From Spirochaeta isovalerica (GTDB lineage Bacteria > Spirochaetota > Spirochaetia > DSM-2461), in contig NZ_JACHGJ010000011.1 of the NCBI RefSeq assembly GCF_014207565.1, positions 19,957-83,956 on the forward strand: a stretch of DNA of 64,000 bases, given 5' to 3'. Position 1 is the first letter of the stretch, and each line of letters starts with the position of its first letter. The notes below the pieces were generated by a model. It saw only the letters and a list, made by a program, of their open reading frames with translations. It did no database searches and was not told the DNA's origin. The position numbers and the translations under genes were made by a program. This document shows, one piece after another, positions 14,968-27,300 of the stretch.

Positions 14968-17493
14968 TTATTCGTCAAATAATGTAGGTTCGTCTGAATC
15001 ATCATTTTTAATAATCTCAGCAGCTGTTTCCGCTCCTTCTTCCGGATCTACTTTATCATTTTCAGCTCTGGCAACACCTACTAAGGAATCATCTTCTGCC
15101 ACATTGACAATTTTAACTCCCAAAGCATTTCTTCCAAGAATGGAAACATTTGCAAGCGAAAGCTTTATAGTTTTTCCTTGGGAAGTCATGCAAACTAAAC
15201 TATCAGTGTCATTAACTGTTATCGCACTGATAAGCTTTCCGGTTTTATCTGTGACATTATAGGCTTTCTGTCCCTGTGTTCCTCTTCCATGTGGATTAAA
15301 ATCATCAAACTCGGTACGTTTACCAAAACCATATTCAGAAAGCATAAAAATCTGTTCATTTTCTTTCTTAATGCTGACTCCTACCAGAATATCATCATCA
15401 TCAGATAACTTGATACCTCGCACGCCATGAGTCTGCCGTCCCATGGCTCTTACGCTTTCTTCGTGAAATCTCAATCCTTTTCCATTTCTGGTAAACAGCA
15501 TAACATCATCGTCTCCGGTAGTAAGCTCCGCTTTTATGAGCTTATCTCCTTCGTCGAGAATAATAGCAGCTATACCTCTTGTCTTAGCATTTCTGAAAGC
15601 ATAAGTGGATACTCTTTTTACAACTGCTTTTTCAGTAGCCATGAAAAGATATGTATCTTCTGAAAACTCATCTATCTGGACTGTAGTCGTTATATCCTCA
15701 TCGGGCAGGAATTCAAAAATTGTTTTAAGGTGCTTTCCTCTTGATCCTCTTGTTCCCTCAGGGATTTCATATACTTTCAACCAGTAAGCCTTACCAAGAG
15801 TTGTGACAAACATAATCTTATCATGCGTATTGGCAATGAAAATATGCTCTACATAATCATCATCTTTCAGAACGGTTGAATTGGAACCTTTTCCACCTCG
15901 AGCCTGTTCTTTATAAGCTGTTAAAGGAACTCTTTTAATAAATCCTCTATTGGAAATAAGAACGACTACATCCTCTTTTTCAATGAGGTCTTCCATAATC
16001 ATTCCATTGATTTCCTCGTTCAGAATTTCGGTCCTTCTTTCATCTCCGTATTTTTCTGAAAGTTCTGTTGTCTCTTCCTTTATAACATCGAGTATTTTCT
16101 TATCATCAGCTAATAATCCTTCAAGATAGGCTATTAGTTCCCTGATTTCTATCAATTCATCGATAATCTTCTGAGTTTCAAGACTGGTCAGTTTCTGGAG
16201 CCTCATATCCAGGATAGCCTGTGATTGCTCTTCGGAAAAACTGAATCTTGCCATCAGATTAGCTCTGGCAATATTAACATTACTGGAGGATTTGATAATC
16301 TGAATTACTTCATCTATATTATCAAGGGCAATTTTCAATCCCTCTAATATATGTTCTCTCTCTTTGGCCTTTTTAAGATCAAATTTGGTTCTTCTGGTAA
16401 TAACATCAAATCTGTGCTCTATAAAAGAATCGAGCATGTCTTTTAAAGTGCAAAGCTTTGGCATGCCATTAACGAGAGCCAGGTTGTTGACATTGAAATT
16501 CGATTGGAGAGCTGTATGATTAAACAAAAGATTCATTGTAACTTTCGGAGAAACATTTCTCTTCAGTTCAATAACAATCCTCATTCCGTTTCTATCAGAC
16601 TCATCACGAATATCCGATATTCCGTCAACTCTCTTGTCACGAACAAGATCGGCTATTTTAATTATTAGAGTCGCCTTGTTAACCATATAAGGTAACTCTG
16701 TGACTATGATAGCCTCTTTCTCCGGTCTGATTTCTTCTACTGTGTATCTGGCTCTTACGGTAATCTTACCCCGTCCGGTGAGAAAAGCATCTTTAATTCC
16801 TTTTCTCCCATAGATGATTCCCCCCTGGGGAAAATCAGGCCCTTGAATACACTCAAGAAGCTCTTCTGAAGTAATATCTCTGTTCTCTATTGAGGCGTTT
16901 ATTGCATTACAGACTTCAATAAGATTATGAGGGGCCATATTGGTGGCCATACCGACTGCAATACCGCTTGCTCCATTGACCAGCAAAAAGGGAAAGGCTG
17001 TCGGAAGAACAAGAGGTTCCTTCATAGAATCATCGTAGTTCGGGCCGAAATCGATAGTATCTTTTTTAATATCCCGCAACATGGCTTCAGCAACTTTAGC
17101 CATTTTTGCTTCAGTATAACGCATAGCTGCAGGGGGATCTCCGTCAATGGACCCGAAGTTACCCTGACCCTGGACGACAGGCAATCTCAACGAAAAATCC
17201 TGGGCTAATCGCACCAGAGCATCATAAATAGACTGGTCGCCATGTGGGTGATACTTACCGAGAACATCTCCGACAATTCGTCCACATTTTTTATAGGACC
17301 GCTCGTTTCGGAGACCCATCTCATTCATGGCATAAAGAATTCGCCTATGGACCGGTTTAAGACCGTCCCTGACATCTGGCAATGCCCGGCTGACAATGAC
17401 GGACATAGCATAGTTGAGATAAGATTCCTTAACCTCGTCTTCTATAGCTATAGGTATGATCCTGCTTTTATCATCCTTTATTAAATCACTCAT
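14968..17493 (-). CDS. gyrA: DNA gyrase subunit A
   Basis: The 841 aa breakage-reunion subunit of gyrase. The N-terminal winged-helix region has the catalytic Tyr context AAAMRYTE-like ([12 protein letters not shown]), and the C-terminal half is the DNA-wrapping beta-pinwheel with a GyrA box QARGGKG and repeated RG.KG blades. The C-terminal tail is acidic. In the quinolone-resistance region the sequence is HGDQSIYD, so the residue matching E. coli Ser83 is Gln. It follows gyrB by 18 bp on the minus strand, with AAGGA before its ATG. The pair is inverted relative to the usual dnaA-dnaN-recF-gyrB-gyrA order. Confidence 0.97.
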   Translation of the reverse strand: MSDLIKDDKSRIIPIAIEDEVKESYLNYAMSVIVSRALPDVRDGLKPVHRRILYAMNEMGLRNERSYKKCGRIVGDVLGKYHPHGDQSIYDALVRLAQDFSLRLPVVQGQGNFGSIDGDPPAAMRYTEAKMAKVAEAMLRDIKKDTIDFGPNYDDSMKEPLVLPTAFPFLLVNGASGIAVGMATNMAPHNLIEVCNAINASIENRDITSEELLECIQGPDFPQGGIIYGRKGIKDAFLTGRGKITVRARYTVEEIRPEKEAIIVTELPYMVNKATLIIKIADLVRDKRVDGISDIRDESDRNGMRIVIELKRNVSPKVTMNLLFNHTALQSNFNVNNLALVNGMPKLCTLKDMLDSFIEHRFDVITRRTKFDLKKAKEREHILEGLKIALDNIDEVIQIIKSSSNVNIARANLMARFSFSEEQSQAILDMRLQKLTSLETQKIIDELIEIRELIAYLEGLLADDKKILDVIKEETTELSEKYGDERRTEILNEEINGMIMEDLIEKEDVVVLISNRGFIKRVPLTAYKEQARGGKGSNSTVLKDDDYVEHIFIANTHDKIMFVTTLGKAYWLKVYEIPEGTRGSRGKHLKTIFEFLPDEDITTTVQIDEFSEDTYLFMATEKAVVKRVSTYAFRNAKTRGIAAIILDEGDKLIKAELTTGDDDVMLFTRNGKGLRFHEESVRAMGRQTHGVRGIKLSDDDDILVGVSIKKENEQIFMLSEYGFGKRTEFDDFNPHGRGTQGQKAYNVTDKTGKLISAITVNDTDSLVCMTSQGKTIKLSLANVSILGRNALGVKIVNVAEDDSLVGVARAENDKVDPEEGAETAAEIIKNDDSDEPTLFDE

Positions 17494-17511
17494 GAGTTAT
17501 CCTTTATTTAA

Positions 17512-19793
<2,282 letters not shown>

Positions 19794-21191
19794 ATGAGTT
19801 CCTACGATTTCAGCATTTTCTGGAAAGAATCGATTAAGCAGCTTAAAGAGGAAAAATTGATAAGCAGCCAGGAATTTGATATGTGGTTCACTAATATCAA
19901 TTATGTGAGGAGCTCCGAATCAACCATAACTGTCAGTGTTCCTTCCAATTTTTACAAAGATCAGGTTATTCAAAGGTATCTGGATATTCTGGAAAATAAG
20001 CTTTTCGAACTTTCCGGAAGAAAATTAAAACTCGAATTTGAAATTATTCAGAAAACCGAGATTGTAATTCCGGAGAAAGAAGAAAAGGCCCAGAATCGAC
20101 CTTCCTTTAGTGAGAAAGGACAGGAAATATCTGTAAAAGAAGTAAGACGATCCCATCCACAGTTAAGGGAAGATTATACTTTCGATAATTTTATTATTGG
20201 TAACAATAATGAATTCGCCGCGAACGCGGCAAAGGGAATAGCCGATAACCCCGGAGCCAACTACAACCCCTGTTTGATTTATGGCGGTGTCGGTATGGGC
20301 AAAACCCACTTGATGCAGTCAATTGGAAATTCCATTTATCAGAAAATGAATGGAAAAAAAATCGTATTTATTTCAGCTGAAACTTTTGTTTCAGAATTCG
20401 TGCAAGCCGTTCAGAAAGGATCACAGCAGGCCTTTAAAAACAAGTACAGAAACAATGTTGACGTCCTTCTTATTGACGACATTCACGAATTTCACAGTAA
20501 AGAAAGTACTCAGGATGAACTTTTTCATACTTTTAACGCCCTTTATGATGCCAATAAGCAAATGGTATTTACCATTGACCGTCCGCCTTCCGAACTGGTT
20601 AACTTTGCTAACCGCCTAAAAAGCCGTTTTGAAATGGGTCTTAATGTCGATCTCCAGCCTCCTAATTATGAAACAAGACTGGCTATTCTCAAGAATATGA
20701 ATGAAAACAGCCATAGCAATATTCCTGAAGAAGTCATGGAACTTATAAGTAAAAACATAACGACCAATATCAGGGATCTCAAAGCGGCTCTGACGAAATT
20801 GATAGCCTATGCTGAACTGGTCGGGAAAAATATTACTCTCGAAATTGCCCAGAACCAGCTTAAACAGGCTTTTAATGCTCCTATACAGGCAAATATTACT
20901 ATTGATCGTGTACAGAGAATCGTATCCGAATACTTCAATATCACTCCAAACGATCTCAAAGGTAAAAAAAGGACAAAAGTTATTACCTATCCCAGGCAGA
21001 TATGTATGTATATTATCAGGGAGATTACCGACTTTTCCACTACGGAAATCGGTCTTGAATTCGGAGGAAGGGACCATACAACGGTTATGCATTCCTGTCA
21101 GAGAATTGAAGACAGAATGAAAACCGACTCGACACTCGAGCCACTGGTGATGAATTTAATACGGTCCGTAAAAGAACATGGTAATAATTAG
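19794..21191 (+). CDS. dnaA: Chromosomal replication initiator DnaA
   Basis: A 465 aa AAA+ initiator. Domain I (SFWKESIKQLKEEKLISSQEFDMWF-like, about 5-30), variable linker (90-120), AAA+ domain with Walker A GGVGMGKTHLM (about 163-173) and Walker B LLIDDIHEF, and C-terminal domain IV with the DNA-binding signature GGRDHTTVMHSCQRI (about 425-440). The ATG at 19794 is chosen because it fits domain I and has GGAG five bases upstream; in-frame upstream starts would add an untypical 48 residues. It is flanked on both sides by DnaA boxes. Confidence 0.97.
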   Translation: MSSYDFSIFWKESIKQLKEEKLISSQEFDMWFTNINYVRSSESTITVSVPSNFYKDQVIQRYLDILENKLFELSGRKLKLEFEIIQKTEIVIPEKEEKAQNRPSFSEKGQEISVKEVRRSHPQLREDYTFDNFIIGNNNEFAANAAKGIADNPGANYNPCLIYGGVGMGKTHLMQSIGNSIYQKMNGKKIVFISAETFVSEFVQAVQKGSQQAFKNKYRNNVDVLLIDDIHEFHSKESTQDELFHTFNALYDANKQMVFTIDRPPSELVNFANRLKSRFEMGLNVDLQPPNYETRLAILKNMNENSHSNIPEEVMELISKNITTNIRDLKAALTKLIAYAELVGKNITLEIAQNQLKQAFNAPIQANITIDRVQRIVSEYFNITPNDLKGKKRTKVITYPRQICMYIIREITDFSTTEIGLEFGGRDHTTVMHSCQRIEDRMKTDSTLEPLVMNLIRSVKEHGNN

Positions 21192-21403
21192 TTAATAAGT
21201 GATATAATTCAGTGGATAAATTCTGTATAATCCGCTTTACTTTAGAAAGACTGTGAATTCTGTGAATTCCCGAGGCCATTTATACAGAAGTTTAGTATTG
21301 GATAAAATGTGATTATCTATAGATTTGTTTGGTTATCCACAAATTCACAAGGCCTACTACTACAACTACTGTTTTTTATAAAAAAATTTAGGAGAATTTG
21401 AAA
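21192..21403. promoter_or_regulatory. oriC candidate: DnaA boxes, DnaA-trios and AT-rich unwinding element between dnaA and dnaN
   Basis: The gap has AGTGGATAA (21211-21219), two tandem TGTGAATTC (21252-21269), the perfect box TTATCCACA (21333-21341), then GGCC and the triplets TAC-TAC-TAC-AAC-TAC (21355-21369) followed by an AT-rich run. This box, GC spacer, trio and AT order is the basal unwinding element known from Bacillus subtilis, at the same place between dnaA and dnaN. No gene lies here. Confidence 0.8.
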
Positions 21404-22510
21404 ATGAAATTCAATTGTGAAAAAAACGTTATTCTCAAGGAAATTTCCATAGCACATGAGATAATTTCCTCAAGAAATGCTCTGTCTATCCTCTCTAATG
21501 TAATGATTGAAGCCATTGACGATTCGCTAATTATAAGGGCTACTGATCTCAAAGTCGGTTTTGAAACCAGAATTCCAGTACATGTTGAAGTTTCGGGAAG
21601 CACTTCAGTTTTTTGTGATAAATTTCTTGGAATACTTCGCTCATTACCGGAAGGGGATATTGATTTTCTTCTGAAAGATAACGAGAAGCTGGTAATCAAA
21701 CCAGTTGATAAAAAGATCGATTTTCAGCTCAAAACCATTTCTTCTGAAAAATTTCCGGAAATTCAGGATATCGGAGAAGAGCATTATTTTGAGTTTCCCC
21801 AGAGTAAATTCAATGAAATGATTTCTCAGACTGTTTTTTCCATCTCCGATGATGAGACCAGATATTTTATGAATGGTGTCTATATGGAGAAAAACGGGGA
21901 AGAAATCATTATGGTCGCGACTGACGGAAGACGGCTTTCCTATATTTCCGAGACTTCTGAAAATCCCATCGATGATTTTAACGGGGTGATTATTCCCTCT
22001 AAAATTCTCAATCTCGTGAAAAAATTATCCTCCGGTGAAGGAAATCTTTCCATTGCCGTTTCAGAGAAAACGCTTTATGTTAAATTCGATAATCAGAAAG
22101 TCTACTCAACTCTGATTGACGGCCAGTTTCCCAATTACAATCGCGTCATACCCGAAAAACAGGATTACAGTATTACCATCAGTAAAAGAGACTTTTCCGA
22201 TGCTTTGAAACGTGTTTCCCTTTTAGCCGAACAGAAGTCCAAGAGGATTTTTCTCACTGTATCAGGAGAAACAATCTCACTTAAATCGGAAGAGAGTGAT
22301 ATCGGGGTGGCTAAAGAGGATTTTTCCTGTGTCTACAATGGTCCCGATCTGACTATCGCATTAAATTGCCAGTATCTTCAGGATCCGCTGAGAGTCATAG
22401 AAGACGAGGAAATCAGAATTGATTTTACAGAAGCTAATAGAGCTATCACTCTTAATTCCGTACCTCAGAAAAATTATTTTCATATCATAATGCCAATGCA
22501 GATGGATTAA
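21404..22510 (+). CDS. dnaN: DNA polymerase III beta subunit (sliding clamp)
   Basis: The 368 aa clamp that tethers the replicase to DNA. Three clamp-fold repeats are recognisable, with the conserved MNGVYME, ATDGRRLS and final MPMQ(M) motifs. The ATG at 21404 is preferred to an upstream TTG (21398) because AGGAG is nine bases before it. The oriC element immediately precedes it, and recF follows two bases after its stop. Confidence 0.97.
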   Translation: MKFNCEKNVILKEISIAHEIISSRNALSILSNVMIEAIDDSLIIRATDLKVGFETRIPVHVEVSGSTSVFCDKFLGILRSLPEGDIDFLLKDNEKLVIKPVDKKIDFQLKTISSEKFPEIQDIGEEHYFEFPQSKFNEMISQTVFSISDDETRYFMNGVYMEKNGEEIIMVATDGRRLSYISETSENPIDDFNGVIIPSKILNLVKKLSSGEGNLSIAVSEKTLYVKFDNQKVYSTLIDGQFPNYNRVIPEKQDYSITISKRDFSDALKRVSLLAEQKSKRIFLTVSGETISLKSEESDIGVAKEDFSCVYNGPDLTIALNCQYLQDPLRVIEDEEIRIDFTEANRAITLNSVPQKNYFHIIMPMQMD

Positions 22511-22512
22511 AA

Positions 22513-23598
22513 TTGCCTGTAACAGCAATAAAACTGATAAACTTCCGGAATATTAAACAGTGTGAACTGAATACCGATGCTCCGGAAGTTTTTTTTGTCG
22601 GTGAAAACGGACAGGGAAAAACAAATATTCTCGAATCAGTCTATTATCTCTGTTACGGGACGTCATTCAGAACCAGAGAAGATAGCATTCTCTGTAAAAA
22701 TGATGAGAGTTTTTTCAGCGCTTCAGCCTCCTACTTCAAATCAAGGGAAGATATCAATGAAATTGCCATTTCCTGGAAGAACAGAGTTAAAAATATCCGC
22801 CTGAATGGGAAAACCATCACTGACAGAAAAGATATAATCAGAAACCAGCCCTGTATTATTTTCTGTCATGATGACATAGGATTTGTTAACGGCCCTCCTG
22901 AAAAACGGAGGCTTTTCCTCGATCAGACTCTCAGTCTTTACAACCCCTATTACATCGATCTGCTGCGCAAATATAAAAAAATTCTCAAAACGAGAAACCA
23001 TCTTCTCAGGGAGAATAATACTGCTCTGCTTGACGTATATGATGAGCAGTTTGTGGAACTCGGTATGGAAATTCAGAAGAAAAGAGAAGAAATAACCAGT
23101 CTTTTCGAACCATTTTTCAAAGATAAATTCAGTGAAATTGCCAAATTCAAAGAACTAGTGGCGATACAGTATCAATCGACGTGGTCGGGAATGAATGAAA
23201 AAGATGAAATTCTGAATTTTATCAGAAATAAGCGGAAATATGAGATTCTCAATGGCGTCTCCTCTTCAGGACCTCACAGGGACAAACTTCTTTTTCTTCA
23301 CAGAGACAGTGATTTTTCTCAGATAGGATCGACGGGTCAGATGAGATTGATCTCCCTTATCCTGAGGATTATCCAGGCTGAATTCTATTCCCGCACTACC
23401 GGAAGAAAACCCCTTCTGCTGTTAGATGATGTTTTACTGGAGCTGGACAGGGAAAAAAGAATTCGCATTCTAGAAAATCTGCCGCCTTATGAACAGGCAT
23501 TTTTCACCTTTCTGCCCAATGAAGACTATGTAAATTACCACAAAGAAAATACAATGGTTTATGAAGTGAAATCGGGAGGCTTCAAAAAACGTGGATAA
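22513..23598 (+). CDS. recF: Recombination and gap-repair protein RecF
   Basis: A 361 aa SMC-like ATPase that binds gapped DNA and helps RecOR load RecA. It has Walker A GENGQGKTN (about 34-42), a signature region near SSGPHRD (about 252) and Walker B LLLLDDVLLELD (about 299-310). It starts with TTG at 22513, two bases after dnaN, with a weak ribosome site, so coupling to dnaN is likely. Its last 8 bp overlap the next gene. Confidence 0.95.
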   Translation: MPVTAIKLINFRNIKQCELNTDAPEVFFVGENGQGKTNILESVYYLCYGTSFRTREDSILCKNDESFFSASASYFKSREDINEIAISWKNRVKNIRLNGKTITDRKDIIRNQPCIIFCHDDIGFVNGPPEKRRLFLDQTLSLYNPYYIDLLRKYKKILKTRNHLLRENNTALLDVYDEQFVELGMEIQKKREEITSLFEPFFKDKFSEIAKFKELVAIQYQSTWSGMNEKDEILNFIRNKRKYEILNGVSSSGPHRDKLLFLHRDSDFSQIGSTGQMRLISLILRIIQAEFYSRTTGRKPLLLLDDVLLELDREKRIRILENLPPYEQAFFTFLPNEDYVNYHKENTMVYEVKSGGFKKRG

Positions 23599-24043
23599 AG
23601 CCGGAGATCTGTTAAGAAATCTTCCATTTTTCTCTCAGTCAGGAGATCCGAATTCCGGTGACTATGCTGGTTTTTTTGGATCCTGGGAAAAATTAGCCGG
23701 TCAAAAACTCTCTCAATATTCCAGAATAGTCGATATTGAAAACAATTCTCTTCTGATCGAAGTTGATCATCCCGCCATAATACAGCTCCTGCAGATGAAA
23801 TACAGTGAAATTCTTGGAAAAGTAAGGCGAAATTATCCTCAGCTGCAAATCGGGGACATGAGGATGTTTGTAAAAAATCCCGAATACGTAAAACAGAGGG
23901 AAGATAGGAAAAACATATCTTTTCCCGGAGATGAAAAAGCAATAAGAGAAAGCGCTGAAAAAAAACAGGACGTAATTGAGTCGATTGATAACGAGAATTT
24001 CAGAGATCTTTTACGGGACATGAAGAAAAGGTCTCAACTTTAA
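23591..24043 (+). CDS. DciA-like (DUF721) protein
   Basis: A 150 aa protein of the DUF721/DciA type: an N-terminal domain of about 95 residues (WEKLAGQKLSQYSRIVDI; LLIEVDHPAIIQLLQMK) and a basic disordered tail. DciA is the ancestral loader or operator of the replicative helicase DnaB in bacteria without DnaC/DnaI. The GTG start lies in the recF 3' end (8-bp overlap), and the position after dnaA-dnaN-recF is the usual one. The specific role here is inferred from family and position. Confidence 0.8.
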   Translation: MDKAGDLLRNLPFFSQSGDPNSGDYAGFFGSWEKLAGQKLSQYSRIVDIENNSLLIEVDHPAIIQLLQMKYSEILGKVRRNYPQLQIGDMRMFVKNPEYVKQREDRKNISFPGDEKAIRESAEKKQDVIESIDNENFRDLLRDMKKRSQL

Positions 24044-24052
24044 TCGGGAGAG

Positions 24053-24082
24053 TTGACATGTGGCGAATTTAAAATTTATATT
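24053..24082 (+). promoter_or_regulatory. Predicted rpmH promoter
   Basis: A consensus TTGACA (24053-24058) is followed after 18 bp by TATATT (24077-24082), about 58 bp before rpmH. The leader contains a GGCGAA...TTCGCC inverted repeat (24062-24104). Confidence 0.65.
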
Positions 24083-24140
24083 AACTGGAATTGTAAATTT
24101 CGCCAAATAAAATTCTTTATCCATATACAGGAGTATTAAG

Positions 24141-24296
24141 ATGAAAAGAACATATCAGCCCAGTAAGGTAAAAAGAAATAGAAAATTCGGATTTCGGGCC
24201 AGAATGAAGACTAAATCCGGTAGAGCTGTTCTTGCCAGAAGAAGAAGAAAAGGCAGAACAAAACTTTCTATATCAGATGAGAAAAAGCCTTACTAA
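24141..24296 (+). CDS. rpmH: Ribosomal protein bL34
   Basis: A 51 aa basic protein matching L34 from its start ([20 protein letters not shown]) through the LARRRRKGR motif, with a short C-terminal extension of about ten residues ([11 protein letters not shown]) beyond the usual end. An AGGAG site precedes the ATG. The last 20 bp overlap rnpA in another frame. This conserved rpmH-rnpA-yidD-yidC-khpB order lies near oriC in many bacteria. Confidence 0.97.
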   Translation: MKRTYQPSKVKRNRKFGFRARMKTKSGRAVLARRRRKGRTKLSISDEKKPY

Positions 24297-24624
24297 GAAT
24301 GAACGTTTAGGGAAAAGGTCAGATCTGAAACGGGTTTTCTCTGAAGGAAAACATATTTCCTCCAGAGGAGCCAAATTGATTTACGTTTCAAACGGTCTGG
24401 CCTTTAACCGTTTTGCCGTAGCTCTGGTGAGAAAGTACGGTAATTCTGTTGAGCGGAACAAGGCCAAAAGGGTATTGAGAGAAATATATAGAGAATCAAA
24501 AGATTCTCTTATTTCCGGATACGATATAATCGTTGTCTTGTATCCTGGCAATTTAACTTTTATCGAAAGAAAAAAACAGTTTTATTCCTTAATGAAAAGG
24601 GGAGATCTTGTTAAAGTTTCTTAA
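24277..24624 (+). CDS. rnpA: Ribonuclease P protein component
   Basis: The protein subunit (115 aa from the ATG at 24277) that aids RNase P RNA in 5' tRNA maturation. The RNR-type motif is [19 protein letters not shown] near residue 50-68, and FVSEGK-type N-terminal substrate-binding residues are present ([13 protein letters not shown]). The frame is open further upstream to a TTG at 24232 inside rpmH, which would add 15 residues; neither start has a clear ribosome site, suggesting coupling to rpmH. Confidence 0.93.
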   Translation: MRKSLTKNERLGKRSDLKRVFSEGKHISSRGAKLIYVSNGLAFNRFAVALVRKYGNSVERNKAKRVLREIYRESKDSLISGYDIIVVLYPGNLTFIERKKQFYSLMKRGDLVKVS

Positions 24625-24841
24625 AAATATAATCAAGTATCTCTTGATTGGTATTATTCTATTCTATAAAAAAGTGATTTCTCCGCTATTGCCGAACAGC
24701 TGCAGATTTTACCCTACATGTTCTACTTATTCGCTGGAAGCGGTAAAAAAATACGGCCCTTTTAAAGGGTCTTATTTATCTATTAAAAGAATTACAAAAT
24801 GCCACCCATTTAATCCGGGTGGATATGATCCTTTACCATAA
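24608..24841 (+). CDS. yidD: Membrane protein insertion efficiency factor YidD
   Basis: A 77 aa YidD protein: amphipathic N-terminus, then the family signature ([20 protein letters not shown], about 20-39; [14 protein letters not shown] at the end). It starts with TTG at 24608 behind AGGGGAG and overlaps rnpA by 17 bp. It is followed directly by yidC, its functional partner. Confidence 0.95.
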   Translation: MLKFLKNIIKYLLIGIILFYKKVISPLLPNSCRFYPTCSTYSLEAVKKYGPFKGSYLSIKRITKCHPFNPGGYDPLP

Positions 24842-24857
24842 GGATATGGGAGATTAA

Positions 24858-26549
24858 ATGGACAAACGAACGCTTTTGGCAGTTATTCTGTCAGTCATAG
24901 TTATGACAGGGGGGTATCTGCTTCAGAACAAACTGGCACCTCCCGCGCCTGTAATTGAAGAGACTGAAGCAGCTGCAGCGGTTGAAACAGTTGAACAGGA
25001 GACTACAGCGGAACCTGCAGAGACTGTAACAATCGATTTTGAAGCGGTCGATGAGGTTGTTCCTGCAAGAACAGTAAAAGTTGATACAGATGTTTTGTCT
25101 GTTGAATTCAGCAACAGCGGAGCCGTTATAACTTCTCTGGTTCTGAAAGACCATTTGGATTATGCCACAAATCTTCCAATTGACATGATTAATAAGGGAG
25201 ATGGCGATTACAATGCCTTCAACATCAGTTTTGATGAAAAATTCAATCAGTTTCTGACTGAAAATTTTCATTATGAGAACAAAGGCAACGGAGTTCATGA
25301 ATTTTACAGAGATTTCCGTAAAACAGGCAGTGATGAAGTTTTCAGAGTTGTCAAACGATACACATTTTCCGATCAGGAATATCTTTTTAAAATTGATGTA
25401 ACCCTGGTCGATGCTCCCTATAGCAGTTATTCTCTTTCTTTCGGACCTGACATCGGTCCAACTTTTACCAAACTTGATAACAGAAATGAACTGAGACGGT
25501 ATTATTCCTATAGCGACGGGAAAAAAGAGAATCACAAACTTAAAGGCGATGTGGAAACCATCACCAATCAAGTCGATTGGGCTTCAATCAACGGGAAGTA
25601 TTTCTCATTGATTATTGTTCCCGAAGATAGAACCAGCGCTATTACCTGGGAAAAGAATACATTAAGCGGTTATAATAATTCTTCCGAACTCCATTTGACC
25701 AGTAATTTATCTGGAAGCAGAACTGACAGCAGTTATTATGTTTATGCGGGACCGAAAAATACTGAGATACTGAAAAAATATGAAAGCAGTGAAACTAATC
25801 AGTTCGGTCTGAGCGAAAGTCATTTTGATGAAGTCATTGATTCATCGACTATTCCCGGTCTCGGATGGCTTTCAAATATCCTTAAATACATTCTAATTTT
25901 CTTTAATAAGCTTATACCGAACTACGGTATTGCCATTATATTGCTAACTTTATTAATTAAGATTATTTTTTATCCTGTAACTCATAAGAGCTTTGAGTCT
26001 ACCAGTAAGATGCAGGCTATACAGCCCAAGCTGAAGAAACTCCAGGATCAGTATAAGAATGATCCACAGAAGCTCAATATGGCAACTGCGGAGCTTTATA
26101 AAGAAGAAGGTGTCAATCCTTTAGGCGGGTGTCTGCCTATGCTGGTGCAGATGCCGATCTTTTTTGCTCTTTACGGTTTGCTGAACAGCTATTTCGGATT
26201 GAGAGGCGCGTCGTTCATCCCCGGATGGATTGATAATCTTTCCAGTCCCGAATCCATATTTACATTACCTTTTGCCATACCTCTTCTTGGATGGACAGCC
26301 GTGAGGCTTCTTCCTTTCCTTTATCTGGGAACGCAGCTGGTGATGTCCAGAATCACTCAGGCCGGCACTGCAGCAGCAGGCGGACAGAGTAATTCGCAGA
26401 TGAAAATGCTTACTTTAGGTATGCCGATAATGTTCTTTTTCATTCTTTATGACATGCCGTCGGGACTTCTCCTGTACTGGACCGTAACAAACGTTCTGTC
26501 AGCGGCGCAGCAATATGTCATTAACAAAAAAAAGGCGGCGCAATCCTGA
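24858..26549 (+). CDS. yidC: Membrane protein insertase YidC
   Basis: A 563 aa insertase that assists membrane protein folding alone or with SecYEG. It has an N-terminal membrane anchor (about 5-23), an Ala/Glu/Thr-rich linker, a large periplasmic beta domain (about 65-320) and the conserved Oxa1 core (about 345-560) with LGGCLPMLVQMPIFFALYGLL and four or five membrane segments, ending in a basic tail. The long form with a periplasmic domain is the Gram-negative type, consistent with a diderm. GGGAG precedes the ATG. Confidence 0.96.
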   Translation: MDKRTLLAVILSVIVMTGGYLLQNKLAPPAPVIEETEAAAAVETVEQETTAEPAETVTIDFEAVDEVVPARTVKVDTDVLSVEFSNSGAVITSLVLKDHLDYATNLPIDMINKGDGDYNAFNISFDEKFNQFLTENFHYENKGNGVHEFYRDFRKTGSDEVFRVVKRYTFSDQEYLFKIDVTLVDAPYSSYSLSFGPDIGPTFTKLDNRNELRRYYSYSDGKKENHKLKGDVETITNQVDWASINGKYFSLIIVPEDRTSAITWEKNTLSGYNNSSELHLTSNLSGSRTDSSYYVYAGPKNTEILKKYESSETNQFGLSESHFDEVIDSSTIPGLGWLSNILKYILIFFNKLIPNYGIAIILLTLLIKIIFYPVTHKSFESTSKMQAIQPKLKKLQDQYKNDPQKLNMATAELYKEEGVNPLGGCLPMLVQMPIFFALYGLLNSYFGLRGASFIPGWIDNLSSPESIFTLPFAIPLLGWTAVRLLPFLYLGTQLVMSRITQAGTAAAGGQSNSQMKMLTLGMPIMFFFILYDMPSGLLLYWTVTNVLSAAQQYVINKKKAAQS

Positions 26550-26593
26550 AAGTGAGCTCCTGAAAGGAAAACGAAAGCAACCAGGAGTTGACT

Positions 26594-27265
26594 ATGATAA
26601 AAGAATTTGAAGGTAAAACCGAGAAAGAGGCTATTTCAAAGGCTGTCTCAGAACTCGGTCTTCAACAGGATGAGTTTGATGTTGAAATTTTAGAAACAGT
26701 ATCGAACGGAATTTTTAAAAGAGGTTCAGTCAAAATCCGCGTACATGTGGAAGATGAATCTACCGGAGTCCCTCATCAGAAAATTGATTTTGAAGGGGAT
26801 CTGGAAAAAGAAACAGCGGTATTTGTGACAAATATCATTGAAAAGATGGGTTATCCCGGTTCGGTTTCAGTGAATTTCCGCGATGAAAGAAAAATAGGTC
26901 TGGATATAAAATCAGAGCATTCGGCTATTCTTATCGGCAAGAAAGGAAAGAATATGGATGCTATCCAGTTACTGGCCAATGTTTATCTGGGAAAGATAAC
27001 TCCTTCCGATGAAAAGCCGGCAAGGGTTATTATTGATTCTGAGAACTACAGGAGACGGAGAGAAGACAGTATTGTCAGAATGGCGAGAAAAACAGCTGAA
27101 CAGGTTTGCCGTTCAAAGAATTCCAAACTCCTCGAGCCGATGAATCCCTTTGAAAGAAGGCTCATCCATACAGCGCTCAATGATATGAATGATGTAATAA
27201 CAAAGAGTGAAGGTGACGGACTCTACAAGCAGGTGAGAATCATCTACAAAGGCAGTAGAGAATAA
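26594..27265 (+). CDS. khpB: RNA-binding protein KhpB (Jag/EloR)
   Basis: A 223 aa protein with Jag-N (1-50), a KH domain (IGKKGKNMDAIQLLANVYL, about 117-135) and an R3H domain (about 158-222; NPFERRLIHTAL). It binds RNA and, in Firmicutes, links cell elongation to envelope assembly. The ATG at 26594 has AGGAG six bases upstream and is preferred to the TTG at 26588. It ends the rpmH cluster and is followed by a strong terminator; mnmE, often next in other bacteria, is absent. Confidence 0.92.
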   Translation: MIKEFEGKTEKEAISKAVSELGLQQDEFDVEILETVSNGIFKRGSVKIRVHVEDESTGVPHQKIDFEGDLEKETAVFVTNIIEKMGYPGSVSVNFRDERKIGLDIKSEHSAILIGKKGKNMDAIQLLANVYLGKITPSDEKPARVIIDSENYRRRREDSIVRMARKTAEQVCRSKNSKLLEPMNPFERRLIHTALNDMNDVITKSEGDGLYKQVRIIYKGSRE

Positions 27266-27300
27266 AGATTTACTTGTGGAAAAAATGTTTATAATTTTAA

